Notes: a model not told the origin generated them from the sequence alone. A stretch of DNA of 64,000 bases from Metaphire vulgaris (GCA_018105865.1 CM030840.1:9785794-9849793); one strand, 5' to 3'; shown: positions 1-10,535, counted from the first letter of the stretch. Translations and numbers: made by a program.

Positions 1-280
1 TAGGGGTTGCACAGCGACCTTGAAAATCAAAATGTTGTCAGCTAATAGTAACGCAATGTCATTAATGGTTATTAACGTACAAAACGTCGTACATACATCA
101 TTTAGCTTCAGAAACTGTCAAGTATCAGTGTCAGTGACTGCTAAGCTGCTGATCAATAACATTTTTATTTGGTAGTGGAAACTGTTTTCGATGAAGTTCA
201 ACGACTTGTAGTAAGTATTGCTTTTGTTCTTCCTGGTTTGTCAGCGTCGAGTTGAATGTCTGGATTAGGGCAACACCGCA

Positions 281-1398
281 TTATGCTGCATCGTTTACAA
301 CTTTCAGCTCCCTGGCACGTGACTGAGCTGCCAAATATGATTCTTTACTGTCCCAAATGGATGGATCTAGAGACAGAAAATCTGTCGAAATGTTCATCGA
401 AGCAAAGAAATGTTTGGTGTTGGCAGATCTGAAGTGACTCGGCTGCTTATTTCCAATGTGCACGTCTTTTAAGGTAATTCGAGCCAGAGGACTAGAATCT
501 CCGCTTGACAGAGCAGAGACCATGTTTGCCTTTTCAGCTGCAGGCAACTGAGAATCGAAGAAAGCCAAGCCAGTAAGTTGTTCATACAGATACCATAAGT
601 GACGCTTGAACGTTTTCATTGCTATCAGCAACTGCATCATTTGTTGAACAATATACTTGAGATCCTTCAGCAATTGTAGATCATTCCCAGGAGCTGAAGG
701 CAAGGTACAGGTAAACCATGCCTTGAGATAGATTCTCACAACAAACAAATTGAACTGTTGAAGACCTGCCAATTCTCCTGCTGTAAGTCTGAAATGTGAT
801 CAAAACAGGTAGGTCTTTAAGCTGTACACGTATAGTATTTTGCCCATCCAGCATGCCCTGTGGTATGCACCACGTGCATTGATATGAATGTTGGGGTTGT
901 TGCTAGCAGTATCATCACCCAGAAACAGCGAGGTGAGCACCAGAAATTCTTCATAGTCATCTCTGGGATGAAATAATTGCAGCTGTTGGCAAATGAATCC
1001 AAGCAGGTCGCCTGTTTATAATTTCAAAGTGTAAAATCAGGTGTCTGTCTTCAGTCACACTTCATACTTAGAACAATCATATGATTCCATGCTTTAGAAA
1101 ATCTTTCAAATAATTTGGTATTAGACCCACTCGAGCAGCCCATCAACAAGTCAAACACTCTGGCAACAATGAGCTCGTGTACATGATGGCGACAGTCTAA
1201 AAAGAGGAGATCTCGCTGAAGTTTCTGCTGCAGCAATATACAGACACCAGCCTTAATTTCAGTGTTAGTGGCTGTGGTATCAAAACACATCGAATGAATG
1301 CAGTTTGTGAGTTTCCACTCTTCAATCAAACGGAACACTGCTGATGCCTGCGCTTCTCCAGTGCCGTTTGGGATCTTAGGAACACCAAGCAGTTTCAT
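281..1398 (-). pseudogene. Decayed transposase-like gene (two main reading-frame blocks)
   Basis: Reading the minus strand, an open block at 1398-1051 contains a GTGEAQA-like stretch, FDTTATNT and CRHHVHELI. A short block around 1000-820 contains FLVLTSLFLGDD and RAYHRA-like text in shifted frames. A third block at 772-281 contains YLKAWFTC and NDLQLLKDL. From memory, these blocks occur in this order in an uncharacterised, highly repeated protein family of cnidarians, aphids and other invertebrates that looks transposon-derived. The order is preserved here but frames change between blocks and stops occur, so this is a broken copy. I cannot name the superfamily with certainty; the FDTTATNT region may be part of an RNase H-like transposase core. 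No terminal repeats were found around it. Confidence 0.5.
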
Positions 1399-1751
1399 AA
1401 TACCTTCAATGACACAATGACAGCTAGTCGATCTACTGTATCCTTGCCTGTTAGCTCCGGTAACAGTTTACCATGATACCATCCCTGTGTTGGAGCCTGG
1501 AGGACCAACCAGGCCATCAAATGAAAACTACGCTTTAATTGTGATGCGAACTTGACACATTGTTACTGATTCTAGTTCTAAGCAAGTTTGATGCGAATAA
1601 GGCATTGTTTCAACAGCATTGTGCAACCACTAAATATTTACACATTTTGTTAAAACTTTGCATTTTGCTTTCTTATATAGAAGGGAACAATTTCAGAGAG
1701 TGAGACTTTAAAAATCAACAACTTTTTTTTCCTCATGGTACTCATTGGCAC

Positions 1752-1752
<1 letters not shown>
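1399..1752. other. AT-rich stretch without a recognisable gene
   Basis: No open frame or known repeat could be supported here. It may contain the upstream part of the decayed transposase-like gene. Confidence 0.5.

Positions 1753-1806
<54 letters not shown>
1753..1806. repeat. (AT)n microsatellite
   Basis: About 25 uninterrupted AT units, just beyond the 3' end of the minus-strand RTE-type LINE remnant. It could be the tail of that LINE. Confidence 0.9.
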
Positions 1807-1808
<2 letters not shown>

Positions 1809-1839
1809 CTTAATTAAGGTGGAAAAATGAAAAAGGACA

Positions 1840-2137
1840 TTACATGTTCACAGTAAATAAAAACAATTCAATATATTTTTCCATAATTTGTCTTATTGTA
1901 AACAGCTGGTCTATTGTGCTCCTTCCTGGTCTAAATCGTGCTTGTTCCTCACTTATTGTTCTTTCAACATAGTTCTGTAGCTGTTGTTGTATTATTCTGA
2001 TGTGTACTTTGCCTGGTATACTTAGCAGGGTTATCCCTCTGTAGTTGTTGCAATCTGCTTTATCTCCTTTTCCTTTATATATAAGTACAATCACTCATTT
2101 ACACCAGTCTGACGAAATGTTCTCCTACTTGTATATT
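1840..2137 (-). pseudogene. RTE-type LINE reverse transcriptase, downstream half
   Basis: The minus strand reads YKGKGDKADCNNYRGITLLS and then EEQARFRPGRSTIDQ, the early palm region of a non-LTR reverse transcriptase. It is the continuation of the segment at 3088-3240; the two halves were separated by the hAT element at 2146-3079. No stop interrupts the first ~75 codons, but the frame is lost near 1860 and the rest of the palm is missing, so this is a truncated copy. Confidence 0.8.
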
Positions 2138-2164
2138 TTATTTATCAGAGATGTAGCAAGTACA

Positions 2165-2398
2165 CAATGCTTCAAGTACAAGTACAAGTACAAGTACAAG
2201 TACCTGGCCTCCGAGTACAAGTACAAGTACAAGTACTTGCATTCCAAAAACTCCGAGTACAAGTACAAGTACAAGTACCTGGCCTCCGAGTACAAGTACA
2301 AGTACAAGTACCTGGCCTCCGAGTACAAGTACAAGTACAAGTACCTGGCCTCCGAGTACAAGTACAAGTACAAGTACCTGGCCTCCAAGTACTAGTAC
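2165..2398. repeat. 33-bp minisatellite of AAGTAC hexamers plus CTGGCCTCC
   Basis: Units of three to four AAGTAC/GAGTAC hexamers followed by CTGGCCTCC repeat about six times. A shorter array of the same unit lies at 2884-3062. Both lie in the subterminal parts of the hAT element at 2146-3079, where arrays of short motifs often serve as transposase binding sites. Long open frames crossing it on both strands are repeat artefacts (for example runs of YKYK or CTCT). Confidence 0.9.
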
Positions 2399-2550
2399 AA
2401 CATTTTTGACATTGACATTTTTTCCGCTGACATTTTGTCCCCAAGACATTTTCTACATGACATTTTGTTCGTGACATTTTGTCCTCGGACAGTTTGTCCG
2501 GCCACGAATAAAATTGACACTATTAGCATCTAAATATCATCACAGTTGCA

Positions 2551-2760
2551 CTAAAAAAATAGAGATGATAGTCTTGCATCGGTCATATTAACCCTATGCG
2601 GTCTCGCGATCAAGCCAGCTTGGCTAAATACGCGTTTAATTGGTGCGCCAGAAGCAGGCACACTAAGGTCTCTAATTAATGGCTGCATTATACAGCCTGC
2701 TGAACTCCTTTCTATTAACCTCACTGTTCCAAAATACGATGGTATCAGTGGCTTCATCAT
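2551..2760 (-). pseudogene. hAT transposase C-terminal dimerisation domain fragment
   Basis: The minus strand reads PLIRDLSVPASGAPIKRVFS, then RPHRVNMTDARLSSLFF. This is the hallmark of the hAT C-terminal dimerisation region (small-residue PAS motif, ERVFS-like box, R...L..LFFL). Only about 60 residues remain, so it is a relic inside the hAT element that carries it. It supports the hAT assignment made from the 8-bp duplication. Confidence 0.85.
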
Positions 2761-3087
2761 AAATATCGTTGAGTTCCAGGTACTTGGCCATCTGTGAGGA
2801 TGTGCTTGTCATTAGCCTAAAGGAACAGCATTACTGGTACCATTGAAGTACATATAGCCAGAGATGTAGCAAGTACACAATGCTTCAAGTACAAGTACAA
2901 GTACAAGTACCTGGCCTCCGAGTACAAGTACAAGTACAAGTACTTGCATTCCTAAAACTCCGAGTACAAGTACAAGTACAAGTACCTGGCCTCCGAGTAC
3001 AAGTACAAGTACAAGTACTAAAAATTTGTACTCGAGTACAACTCGAGTACAAGTACAAGTACCAAGTACTACATCTCTGTTATTTAT

Positions 3088-3240
3088 TAGCTGATGTAGT
3101 TCCTTCTTTACTGTTTCTCCGCCTCCCTTCAGGAATTCTGCTGATATTCCATCTATTCCAGGTGCTTTATTGCTCTTTATTTGCTTTATTGCTTTTCTAC
3201 TTCATCTGCCAATACTGCTGCTGTTGTTTCACCTTTATTT
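3088..3240 (-). pseudogene. RTE-type LINE reverse transcriptase, upstream half
   Basis: The minus strand reads NKAPGIDGISAEFLKGGGET and KKELHQLIN, the conserved entry of a LINE reverse transcriptase. It joins directly to the segment at 1840-2137 when the hAT element is taken out, which confirms the insertion boundaries independently. Confidence 0.8.
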
Positions 3241-4066
3241 CACCATAGGCCTAACATAGTTTTATAGAAACAAAGAAAGACTTATTACTGATTCACTGCT
3301 CAATAAAAAATATTGAAAAAATGTCCTGGAGATGATATACACATCAATGCCCTCTGACAGTTCACGGATCTCTGGTCAGAATAGCTGGTGTAGTTTACAA
3401 TGTACAACAATGTACCACAGTGGTACATAATACATTGTTTGGTGTCAAACTGGCTACATTAACTAGTGTAGTTTAACCCAAAACAATTAATTATGTACCA
3501 TAAGGACAACTACTTTCGTGTACTGTGAATAACTTACCTGAACACTTCTACCAATACCCTATTTTAGATGAACAAAATATAGTATGGTAAGTAAATTAAC
3601 TGCTTCAATTTTCATAGATTTTGTCGTGTGCTCTATATCCCAACAAGGAAACACTGAAAGCCTTAGCCTACACGCTAACTAATTTAGCCAATTAGCAATG
3701 AACAGGATTTAATGCACTTCAATGATAAAGGAACTACAATTAGATTTACACTGTGTTCTAGCTAACTGGGTAGGCTACTACTGGGTAGTAAGCTTTAATT
3801 ATCCTCACGGATATATAGACCGTGAGTACAGCCTACGAGTGTTCAGTCAAAACTTCGTAAGCCAACATAATCCAAAGATTTGAAGTTTAGTCAAACACAA
3901 ATACTTCTTTAGCGCCATAATTTAAGGCATTTACCACCAGTCATCATTGGTCTCTTCTGAGTGAAGCAGGTGTTTTGTAACATGTAAACTACGGGGGCCG
4001 CGGCCGCCCAGTTGTTTTCCTGGCCCCGCAGTAATAATGGCGGCTCCTCTCATAAAAGGTCCCCTA
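3241..4066. other. No gene seen
   Basis: AT-rich sequence with no supported coding region. Scattered TAGGCCTA-like words are the only noticeable feature. Confidence 0.5.
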
Positions 4067-4074
4067 GAGGTCAT

Positions 4075-4249
4075 CAGTGGCGGCTCAACCGGGGGGCAGA
4101 GGGCCCGTGCCCTCCTATTGAGTACCTGCCCCCCCAGTTGGGACCCTATACTTAATGCTACATGCATTAAACAACAAATGGTTGGCCCCCCATGATTAGA
4201 AGTTGCCACCCCAACGGCCCCCACTTGCCAAATCCTAGAGCCGCCACTG
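4075..4249. mobile_element. hAT MITE, CAGTGGCGGCTC family (copy 1)
   Basis: Inverted ends CAGTGGCGGCTC and GAGCCGCCACTG enclose 175 bp. The flanks carry the 8-bp duplication GAGGTCAT (4067-4074 and 4250-4257). Related copies lie at 7208-7316 (partial), 7528-7713 and 24766-24952. There is no coding capacity. Confidence 0.93.
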
Positions 4250-4796
4250 GAGGTCATTCCGAGCTTTTCTCTCTTGGGCGTTGGCAGCCTTTTAAGAGAA
4301 GCAGTGTGTTTCTAACTGACGAACACATTCACGTAAATAGGTCGTAAAATTCACAAAGCACACATTCAATGGCGTTAGAGAGGGTTTCCCCCGCGCCCGG
4401 GGTAAAAGACACCGCACCTCTGACAATTCTTGACTTACAACATCGATCAGATAAAAAATATTTAGGCCTACAATAGAGCTGGGTCGATTACGATTATTTT
4501 TTCCGATTACGATTACAATTATTTTCGATTATTTTTCACGATACGATTTCGATTACGATTACTGTTTTTTAAATAATCGCGATTTCGATTTCGATTATTT
4601 CACAGTACCTTTAGAAACTGTCTTTCCCGCCATATTTTACAGTACAGTATTCGGCGATCCTCTGTGTATCGATGTTCAGTTGGTCTTCAACAGGGATATT
4701 CTACACCCCTAACAACCTCCAACACCCCAAATTTGAGGTCGACACCCCCTAAAATTTGGTGATGTGACAATGATATGCATACAGAATGCATATTGA

Positions 4797-5235
4797 TTGA
4801 TTGATTTATTTATTTATTGACAATTTATATAGCGCAGTACGCAAGGCTAAGGCCTACAACAAAACTCTTAACACAGTTCATATCCAATATTAAATAAATG
4901 TGTCTTCAAATTTCTAATGAAAAGTCCAGCTGAGACTGCTCCAGTCACATTGTCTGGAAGAGAGTTCCACAGGGCGGGATTCCCCCGCGCGAATGATCTT
5001 TCCCAAACTTAGGGTCTTGGACGGGAGGGACCAACAACTGCACTCTCCGACTGGACCTAAGAACCGATCTCCTCTCGATCACAGTCGATCTCCGTACGAG
5101 TACAGTTAGATAATCAGGACAGAGTGGATCGTGTAAAGCCCGAAACGTAAGCCAACAACGCTTGTAGACAATGCGCTGTGGAACACGGATCCAGTGGAGT
5201 CGATCTCTAAGGAGAGGAGTGATTAGCCCTGAACA
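4797..5235 (-). pseudogene. CR1/L2-type LINE 3' end nested in a hAT element
   Basis: This is very close to 33060-33370: a TTTA tandem tail, then GACAATTTATATAGCGC, then minus-strand text for the LINE C-terminus (for example VVPPSKT-like and RSFARGNPALWNSLP-like boxes). Frames are interrupted. The tandem tail marks the 3' end of the LINE. Confidence 0.75.
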
Positions 5236-5739
5236 CCCCCAAACAGGCCCAGTCAGAGGGGGGCTAGGATGGCCATTCGGCCCGGGCCTCCATCATTTTG
5301 GGGGCCTCCCTTTGTTTCCTTGTCTAGAATTCTGGAAGAGCTAGAAAGCTAGATAGCTACTACTAGAAGGGGCCTCAAAATTTGGTGATGACCTTTTTGC
5401 TTGTTGATAATTTTGGGATTTTGGGAAAGCTAGGAAGGTATTCTGCGGTCCTCAAAATTGGCGATTACCTTTTTTCGCTTGTCAAAATTTTAATTGTTGG
5501 GAAGGCTAGGAGAGGCCTCGAAATTCCAACTGGCCTGGACCTCCTTCAGCCTCTGAAGAGGCTTGCCCCCAAATGGAGAAATAGACCCTACAACTTTATC
5601 CTCGGATGACTTCTTTTGCTTGTCAGACTTTTTGTGAGTCTCTATAACGTTTTTTTGCTTGTCAGCCTTTTTCGGTAGATACTTCCAAATTTCGACACTC
5701 CCAGATTTTCCCGACACCCCACCCCAATTCACAATCCTA

Positions 5740-6120
5740 GAAATAACCCTGGTCTTCAATCTCCTTAAAGGATCGAGCCTGGGTGGCAAGACCGATATCG
5801 TCAGCGTATCCAAACTTCCTACTGATGGTATCAGGTAGGACTAAGTCGTTTGTAGGCCTATAGGCCTACAAATTGAATAACGTGGGGGCTAGAACTGGAC
5901 CCTATGGTAGACCGTTTCGTCGACGTCTCCTGCAGGAGCTGACATCTCCCAAGTGAACTCAGAACCGTCTGTCAGAGATGAGTAATTCCACAAGTTGACA
6001 GAACCAGGGTGGCAAGTTGAGCGAGAGTTTGTACATTAAACCCACCTGACACACCGTATCGAAAGCTGCTGTCAAACCCAAAAAGATGGTACCTGTCTTT
6101 AGACGCTGTTGAATCCATTT
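5740..6120 (-). pseudogene. Jockey-like LINE reverse transcriptase fragment
   Basis: The minus strand encodes a fragment with an FGYADDI-like catalytic box and a QGSVLAP-like motif, broken by stops. The same fragment occurs in the sister hAT copy (20880-22270), so it was probably captured before the hAT element amplified. Confidence 0.65.
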
Positions 6121-6340
6121 TCAATTAAAATCTTATAATCAACGGTAAATTGATCTTTTTTGAATCGGAAATATTGTATAATATCACTTACGGGAATAAT
6201 CGAAAAATAATCGCGATTTCGATTATTTTTTCGACGATTATCGATTATTTCGATTTATTTAATAATCGTGTCGATTTCGATTACGATTTTTTCAAAAATC
6301 GCGATTTCGATTTCGATTTCGATTAATCGACCCACCCCTA

Positions 6341-6655
6341 GCCTACAAGCAAAAAAAGGTCCTCGCAATCAGTTTTTCTTCTTTTGTCCATTGAGCATTG
6401 ATCTTCTAAGACGGTGTACAGTTACCAATTGCATGGCCAATTAGACCGAAATTCAAGTCAGCAGATGAGACCAAAAAGCCGTGGGGTGGGGTGTCGGGAA
6501 AATCTGGGAGTGTCGAAATTTGGAAGTCTCTACCGAAAAAGGCTGACAAGCAACATTTTCCATTTCAGACCAATGCCGGCCGAACGGAGGACACAAGACC
6601 AAAAAGGAGGACATGTCCTCCTTTTGCCGGACGTCTGGCAACCCTAGCCTTCACT
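6341..6655. repeat. Composite dispersed repeat ending in GGCAACCCTA (copy 1)
   Basis: This matches 24690-25135 over ACAAGCAAAAAAAGGTCCTC, GTCCATTGAGCATTGATCTT, GCCAATTACATGGCC-like text and the terminal GGAGGACATGTCC...GTCTGGCAACCC part. Copy 1 was split by the hAT at 4474-6340 (the repeat continues leftwards before 4474) and holds an extra ~70-bp insert near 6482-6552. Copy 2 instead carries a MITE. No coding potential. Confidence 0.75.
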
Positions 6656-6685
6656 CAACCTAAAAAGATCCTCACAAATAAACAC

Positions 6686-6947
6686 CAGGGACGTCATTTG
6701 AGGGGCAGGGGGCATTTGCCCCCCTGATTTTGAGGGGAAAATTTTTGCCAATGTTTGTGTTATTTAGATTTTACACACGCCCTAAAAAGGAGTGCTTGAT
6801 GATGTCGAGTAATTTGAAGCAACTACTTTAACTAACCGTGAAAATTAGCTGTCAAGCAAAAAAAGGTCGTCAGCTTTTTTGCAAACTTGTAACTTGTCAG
6901 GTCGAAAGTGTTTCGCCCTCCTGAAAAACAGTGAAATGACGTCTCTG
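6686..6947. mobile_element. hAT MITE with CAGGGACGTCATTT ends
   Basis: Inverted ends CAGGGACGTCATTT and AAATGACGTCTCTG enclose 262 bp, with an 8-bp duplication ATAAACAC at 6678-6685 and 6948-6955. It contains one reverse-oriented copy of the TTTTTTGCTTGTCA cassette near 6850. Confidence 0.93.
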
Positions 6948-6962
6948 ATAAACACATTACAA

Positions 6963-7440
6963 CAACAACACGGCTCAGAATTCTTCAAAGCTCTGTTTGG
7001 GCAGTTCTGATGTATGGGCCAGAAACATGGACGTTGACAAAATCAACAGAAAGGAAACTGGAAGCAGCAGAGATGTAGTGTCTCAGACGTATGCAAAAAA
7101 TTTCATGGACAGAAGAAATAACCAACGAGGAAGTACTAAAAGCCTCTGGTGTAAAAATAAAATTGCTACAAACCATAAGAAAGCGACAGTTGCAATTTTT
7201 CGGACATCTAATTAATGCTACATACATTAAACAACAAATGGTTGGCCCCCCATGATTAGCAGTTGCCATCCCAACGCCCCCCCCCCCCCATTTCCCAAAT
7301 CCTGGAGCCGCCACTAGAAGACAACGAATAAGCCTAACGTATACAGACATGCTAGACAGCTTACGAGAAGCAACAAAAACTAAAGACGACATCGAACTGA
7401 TGAGGAAAACTAGAAACAAAAACGAGTGGAAATGCATGGT
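6963..7440 (+). pseudogene. RTE-type LINE C-terminal ORF remnant, split by a MITE
   Basis: Plus-strand text YGPETWTLTKSTERKLEAAE (single frame shift) and QLQFFGHLI precede a partial MITE at 7208-7316. After it the ORF resumes with YTDMLDSLREATKTKDD and NKNEWKCMV. These are the conserved boxes of the RTE C-terminus, also seen at 47830-48790. The 5' part is missing. Confidence 0.75.
7208..7316. mobile_element. hAT MITE, CAGTGGCGGCTC family (partial copy)
   Basis: Shares TGCTACATACATTAAACAAC and the GAGCCGCCACT end with the full copies but lacks the left ~80 bp. It interrupts a LINE ORF. A poly-C run near 7278 has expanded. Confidence 0.8.
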
Positions 7441-8340
7441 CGGTCTCGTAGCGCGGCCGGCGGTCGGGCGGCCCCAAACGCCCGCTCGGTTTCCCGATCG
7501 CCATTTGCCACCGACTCTGCCTGATCGCAGTGGCGGCTCCACCGGGGGGGCAGGGGGGCCCGTGCCCCCTATTGAGAGCCTGCCCCCAGTGGCCCCCCAG
7601 TTGGGACCCTATACTTAAAGCTACATACATTAAACAACAAATGGTTGGCCCCCATGATTAGAAGTTGCCCCCCCAACGGCCCCCCCACTTGCCAAATCCT
7701 AGAGCCGCCACTGCCTGATCGGCGGCGTCAATTTCCCTTTTCGGCTCTCCGACATCAGAGGAGGTGTCCGCGGCTGCCGGGCAGGCCGCATACTGAGGAT
7801 GGCCGTTCCTCAACATAGGGTTCTCATTTTCCTCCTCTGACTCTCTATCCGTTCCAGCCCCGGTCTCGTCCGAGAGACCCTTTAACTCATTCCTATTATC
7901 GCTGGCCACCGCTTGTTCTCGGCGCCTTAAGCGATTTCGATATGTATTCCTGGTCACTGGCTTCGACTTGGTCCCACGTCTATTCATTCTCGGTAATCTA
8001 ACCGCCTTCCGCTCTCTTAAAGACAGGCGGCGTTGTCTCTACTCTGTTGCGGCTTCCTAAGCACGCTTGGTAACCTCTGCTCTCGCTTCTAGACGGGCAG
8101 CGGCGTCTATTTGCTTCCTCAGCGCTTTTCACCAAAACCCGAGGTTATCTGTGCCTGAATGGACAGCGGTTCACCCTTTTCCGTGGCCGTCGATTCACCC
8201 GAACTGTCTCTCCGCGCCTTTACAACAGGCGGGCGTCTGTCTCCTCTCTTGGCTCAGAATTGACCTTTTGGGCACTAACGTGACCTCAGGTAGGCGATTT
8301 TCATCACAGCCAAGACTCACCTTCATTGACAGTGCGCTGA
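7441..8340 (-). pseudogene. Unknown charged protein ORF, possibly Helitron replicase N-terminus
   Basis: On the minus strand an Arg/Glu/Ala-rich frame runs from about 8120 to 7441: RQRRLSLRERKAVRLPRMN, RNTYRNRLRRREQAV, then an acidic stretch. It continues on both sides of the MITE at 7528-7713 if the MITE and one duplication are removed. Two stops lie in the upstream part. Repeated R.RR..L..RE units are seen at the start of some Helitron replicases, but the family is not established here. An RTE fragment truncates its 3' end at 7440. The sequence is clearly more GC-rich than its surroundings. Confidence 0.35.
7528..7713. mobile_element. hAT MITE, CAGTGGCGGCTC family (copy 2)
   Basis: 186 bp with CAGTGGCGGCTC ends and the 8-bp duplication CCTGATCG at 7520-7527 and 7714-7721. 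It interrupts the minus-strand charged ORF, which resumes in frame beyond it once one duplication copy is discounted. Confidence 0.93.
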
Positions 8341-8599
8341 GACTCCGGCGTCACAACGACTTCCAAAGACACGGACACAACTTGCCTTTATTGGTTTATT
8401 TTTATTTATTAACTAGGTGTTTACCCGTCAAAAATGACGGGGGAGATTGGCTGTTCTACCACCGTATTTTGCGCAAATGCAATAGCATTTTATGACGGGG
8501 GAGATTGGCTGTTCCACCAACTGATTTTGCGCAAATGCAATAGCATTTTGCGCAATTAATTGTCCTTAACTCGCCGCCTTTTCCTTCAACCGAGTTAAC

Positions 8600-9360
8600 G
8601 CCCATTCGCATGAATTTTCTGAAACTTGATAGTCAACGTAAGTGTACTGATTTGGCAGTGTCGAACGACATGCAGTGCTTGATTCTCTTGTTTGCTGTGC
8701 TGATTTTTCACGCCGAGCAACAGCCTGCTACTCATTCTCACTTGATTGTCGGAAAGCTCGTGAACGCTGGACTTTTTTTGTTTTGCACAGAGGGTTAGAA
8801 AGAGGAATAAAATAGCTAAGCAATGGTGCAAACCTAATCTTCTTAGCTCTTATATAGCCTGAGATATAGAAAATTCAAAAAAATTGTAAACTTTCTCAGA
8901 ATTCAAAACTTTCGCGAAATTCGCCGATAATACTTATGTTCAAACATTGGGGTCATCGGGTTAGAATTGATAGATCTTTGCCAAATGTCAACCGATTTTC
9001 AAACTTTTTGGTTTATTTTGTTCCTCTGACATCCCTTTAGAACTTTGCCGCTGACCAAAGTGGGTTTACCGCTTAAAATATTTTGCTAGGGGGCTTTAAA
9101 CATTTTTCGGGGGGAGAGGGTGATATTTTAGGCCGTAAAGTGGACTCTACCGCCAAATGTTTTTGTTTTGCACGGACGGTTAGAAAGAGGAATAAACAAT
9201 CTAAACAATGGTGCAAACCTCATCTTTTTAGCTCCTATATAGCCTGAGATATAACAAATTTATAACGTTACAGCAATCATTTCTGAGAACGCTTTTCCAA
9301 AAATTAAATCCCCAGTACGGTGACGACGTCTGAAAATTTAATCTCCACTTGAGGGGTTAA
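8600..9360. mobile_element. piggyBac-like non-autonomous sequence with duplicated module
   Basis: A motif GGTGCAAACCTMATCTTYTTAG followed by TATATAGCCTGAGATATA occurs at about 8826 and again at about 9208, roughly 380 bp apart. The right end, AAAATTTAATCTCCACTTG...GGGGTTAAA, resembles the right end of the TTAA-flanked element at 54831-56680, which has the same duplicated motif. The left boundary is not resolved. Confidence 0.5.
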
Positions 9361-9409
9361 ATATAAAAATAGGTATTGATGCTAGGAATGAATAAATATA
9401 TATATATAA

Positions 9410-10050
9410 TAATGGGGGGCAGGGCATTGGGAGAGAGAAGGGTGGCTTGGGAGGAGGAAGGTGGGTTGTACGGGTTTTCGGAGCAGCGTTGTGTAGGTTT
9501 GGAAACGGGGTTTGGGGCCGGTGGGGTAGGGCGGAGCGCTGATGGGTTGGGACCTGGGCGATTGGGAGAGGGATGGGTAGTTGGAAGAGAGGAAGATAGG
9601 GAGAGGGAAGGGAACGGGGTTTAGGGCCGGGGCGGGAATGGGTTGGGGCTGGAATGGGTTGGGCCTGAGGCGATTGGGAGAGGGATGGGGAGGGAAAATG
9701 GATGGGGAGATGGAAGGGAACGGGGTTTGGGGCCAGGGCCGGAATGTGTTGGGGCCGGGGTGATTGGGAGAGGGATGAGGAGAGGGAAAAGAGATGGAGA
9801 GAGGAAAGGGGAACGGGGTTTGGGGCCTGGGCCGGAATGGGTTGGGGCCAGGGCGATTAGGAGAGGGATGGGGAGAGGAAAAGGGTTGGGGAGACGGAAG
9901 GGGAACGGGGGTTGGGGGGCGATTGGGAGGGGGATGGGGAGAGGGAAGGAGATGGGGATAGGGAAGGGAAAAGAGGGTTTGGGGCCGGGGCGGGAATGGG
10001 TTGGGCCTGGGCGATTAGGAGAGGGATGGGGTGAGGGAAGGGGGGACGGG
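9410..10050. repeat. G-rich minisatellite, unit ~90 bp
   Basis: The word CGATTGGGAGAGGGATGGGG recurs at about 9559, 9670, 9760, 9853, 9919 and 10011, with intervening GGGTTTGGGGCC and GGAATGGGTTGG blocks. The plus strand is almost purine-only and dense in G runs, so it could form G-quadruplexes. Long proline-rich and glycine-rich frames across it are artefacts. Confidence 0.9.
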
Positions 10051-10193
10051 GGTTTAAGCTGCAATTAAGGCGCTTCGTTAAACGCTCCGGTTTGATTAAA
10101 CAATATTTGGTTGTCAATGACAACAGCGTCTTGCAATACCCGCCGTGTTGCGGACGCGACAGACGGACAGACATCGAGAATTATATAATAAGA

Positions 10194-10535
10194 TAAACCA
10201 AGCAACAATGACAACAGTGGCTACAGTGGCAACACTGGTAACACGGAAAAAGACGCGTTGACTAGACGCAATCCGGCAGCCACAATAACTAGCGCACAGG
10301 AACTGCAATCGATAGTCTTTGATACGTCAGTATGAAACGATAAGTTTTAGCACTTTAAACGGGCTCCAAATACTCGCTTTCAATCGCTGTGCTTCTTTAC
10401 TCTATCGCTTCACGACATAAGCGGAGCGACCACGAAAAGCACATGTCATATCAATGACTGAAATTTTTAGAGCTTTGAAACTTTTCGACGGGCACTTAGG
10501 CGGATTTTTCGTCAGTTGTCTGTATTTTCGCGTAG
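10194..10535. other. GC-balanced sequence without a gene call
   Basis: No coding or repeat signature recognised. It is more GC-rich than the window average and lies between the Helitron and the LINE. Confidence 0.5.

Larger units (their letters stand above)
2146..3079. mobile_element. hAT-type element with GTACAA-rich subterminal repeats
   Basis: The ends are inverted copies (CAGAGATGTAG at 2146 and CTACATCTCTG ending at 3079). They are flanked by a perfect 8-bp duplication, TTATTTAT, at 2138-2145 and 3080-3087. That duplication length and the CAG terminus fit hAT. The 934-bp body contains a hAT dimerisation-domain remnant on the minus strand and long AAGTAC-rich tandem arrays near both ends. 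A second copy of the left end (CAGAGATGTAGC) sits at 2859, so the body probably arose by recombination or nesting of two copies. It cuts an RTE-type LINE in two. Confidence 0.88.
4474..6340. mobile_element. hAT element, TAGAGCTGGGTCGATTA family (copy 1)
   Basis: The ends are TAGAGCTGGGTCGATTA and TAATCGACCCACCCCTA. The flanks carry the 8-bp duplication GCCTACAA (4466-4473, 6341-6348). Subterminal regions are dense in CGATTA words. The 1867-bp body holds a LINE 3' end (4797-5235), a Jockey-like RT relic (5740-6120) and four copies of the TTTTTTGCTTGTCA cassette (5395, 5472, 5613, 5651). A second copy lies at 20524-22491. No intact transposase was seen, so it is non-autonomous. Confidence 0.9.
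8413..10193 (-). mobile_element. Non-autonomous Helitron
   Basis: Read on the minus strand, the element begins TCTTATTATATAATTCTCG at 10193 and ends CTAG at 8413. Just before that end is a hairpin, CCCGTC/GACGGG (8424-8440). The bases outside are A at the 5' side and T at the 3' side, as expected for Helitron insertion between A and T. No replicase is present. The body holds a tandem duplication of about 68 bp next to the hairpin, a piggyBac-like sequence and a G-rich minisatellite. Confidence 0.72.

Noticed and set aside
2045..2477. Overlapping long frames of YKYKYK, VQVQVQ or CTCTCT repeats on both strands
   Set aside because: They are translations of the AAGTAC minisatellite in every frame, not proteins.
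2859..3079. A separate complete 221-bp hAT copy
   Set aside because: The flank before 2859 (CATATAGC) does not match TTATTTAT after 3079, whereas the flank before 2146 does.
9376..10174. Several 60-147 codon Gly/Arg-rich and Pro/Ser-rich frames
   Set aside because: They arise from the G-rich minisatellite and are open on both strands because of composition.
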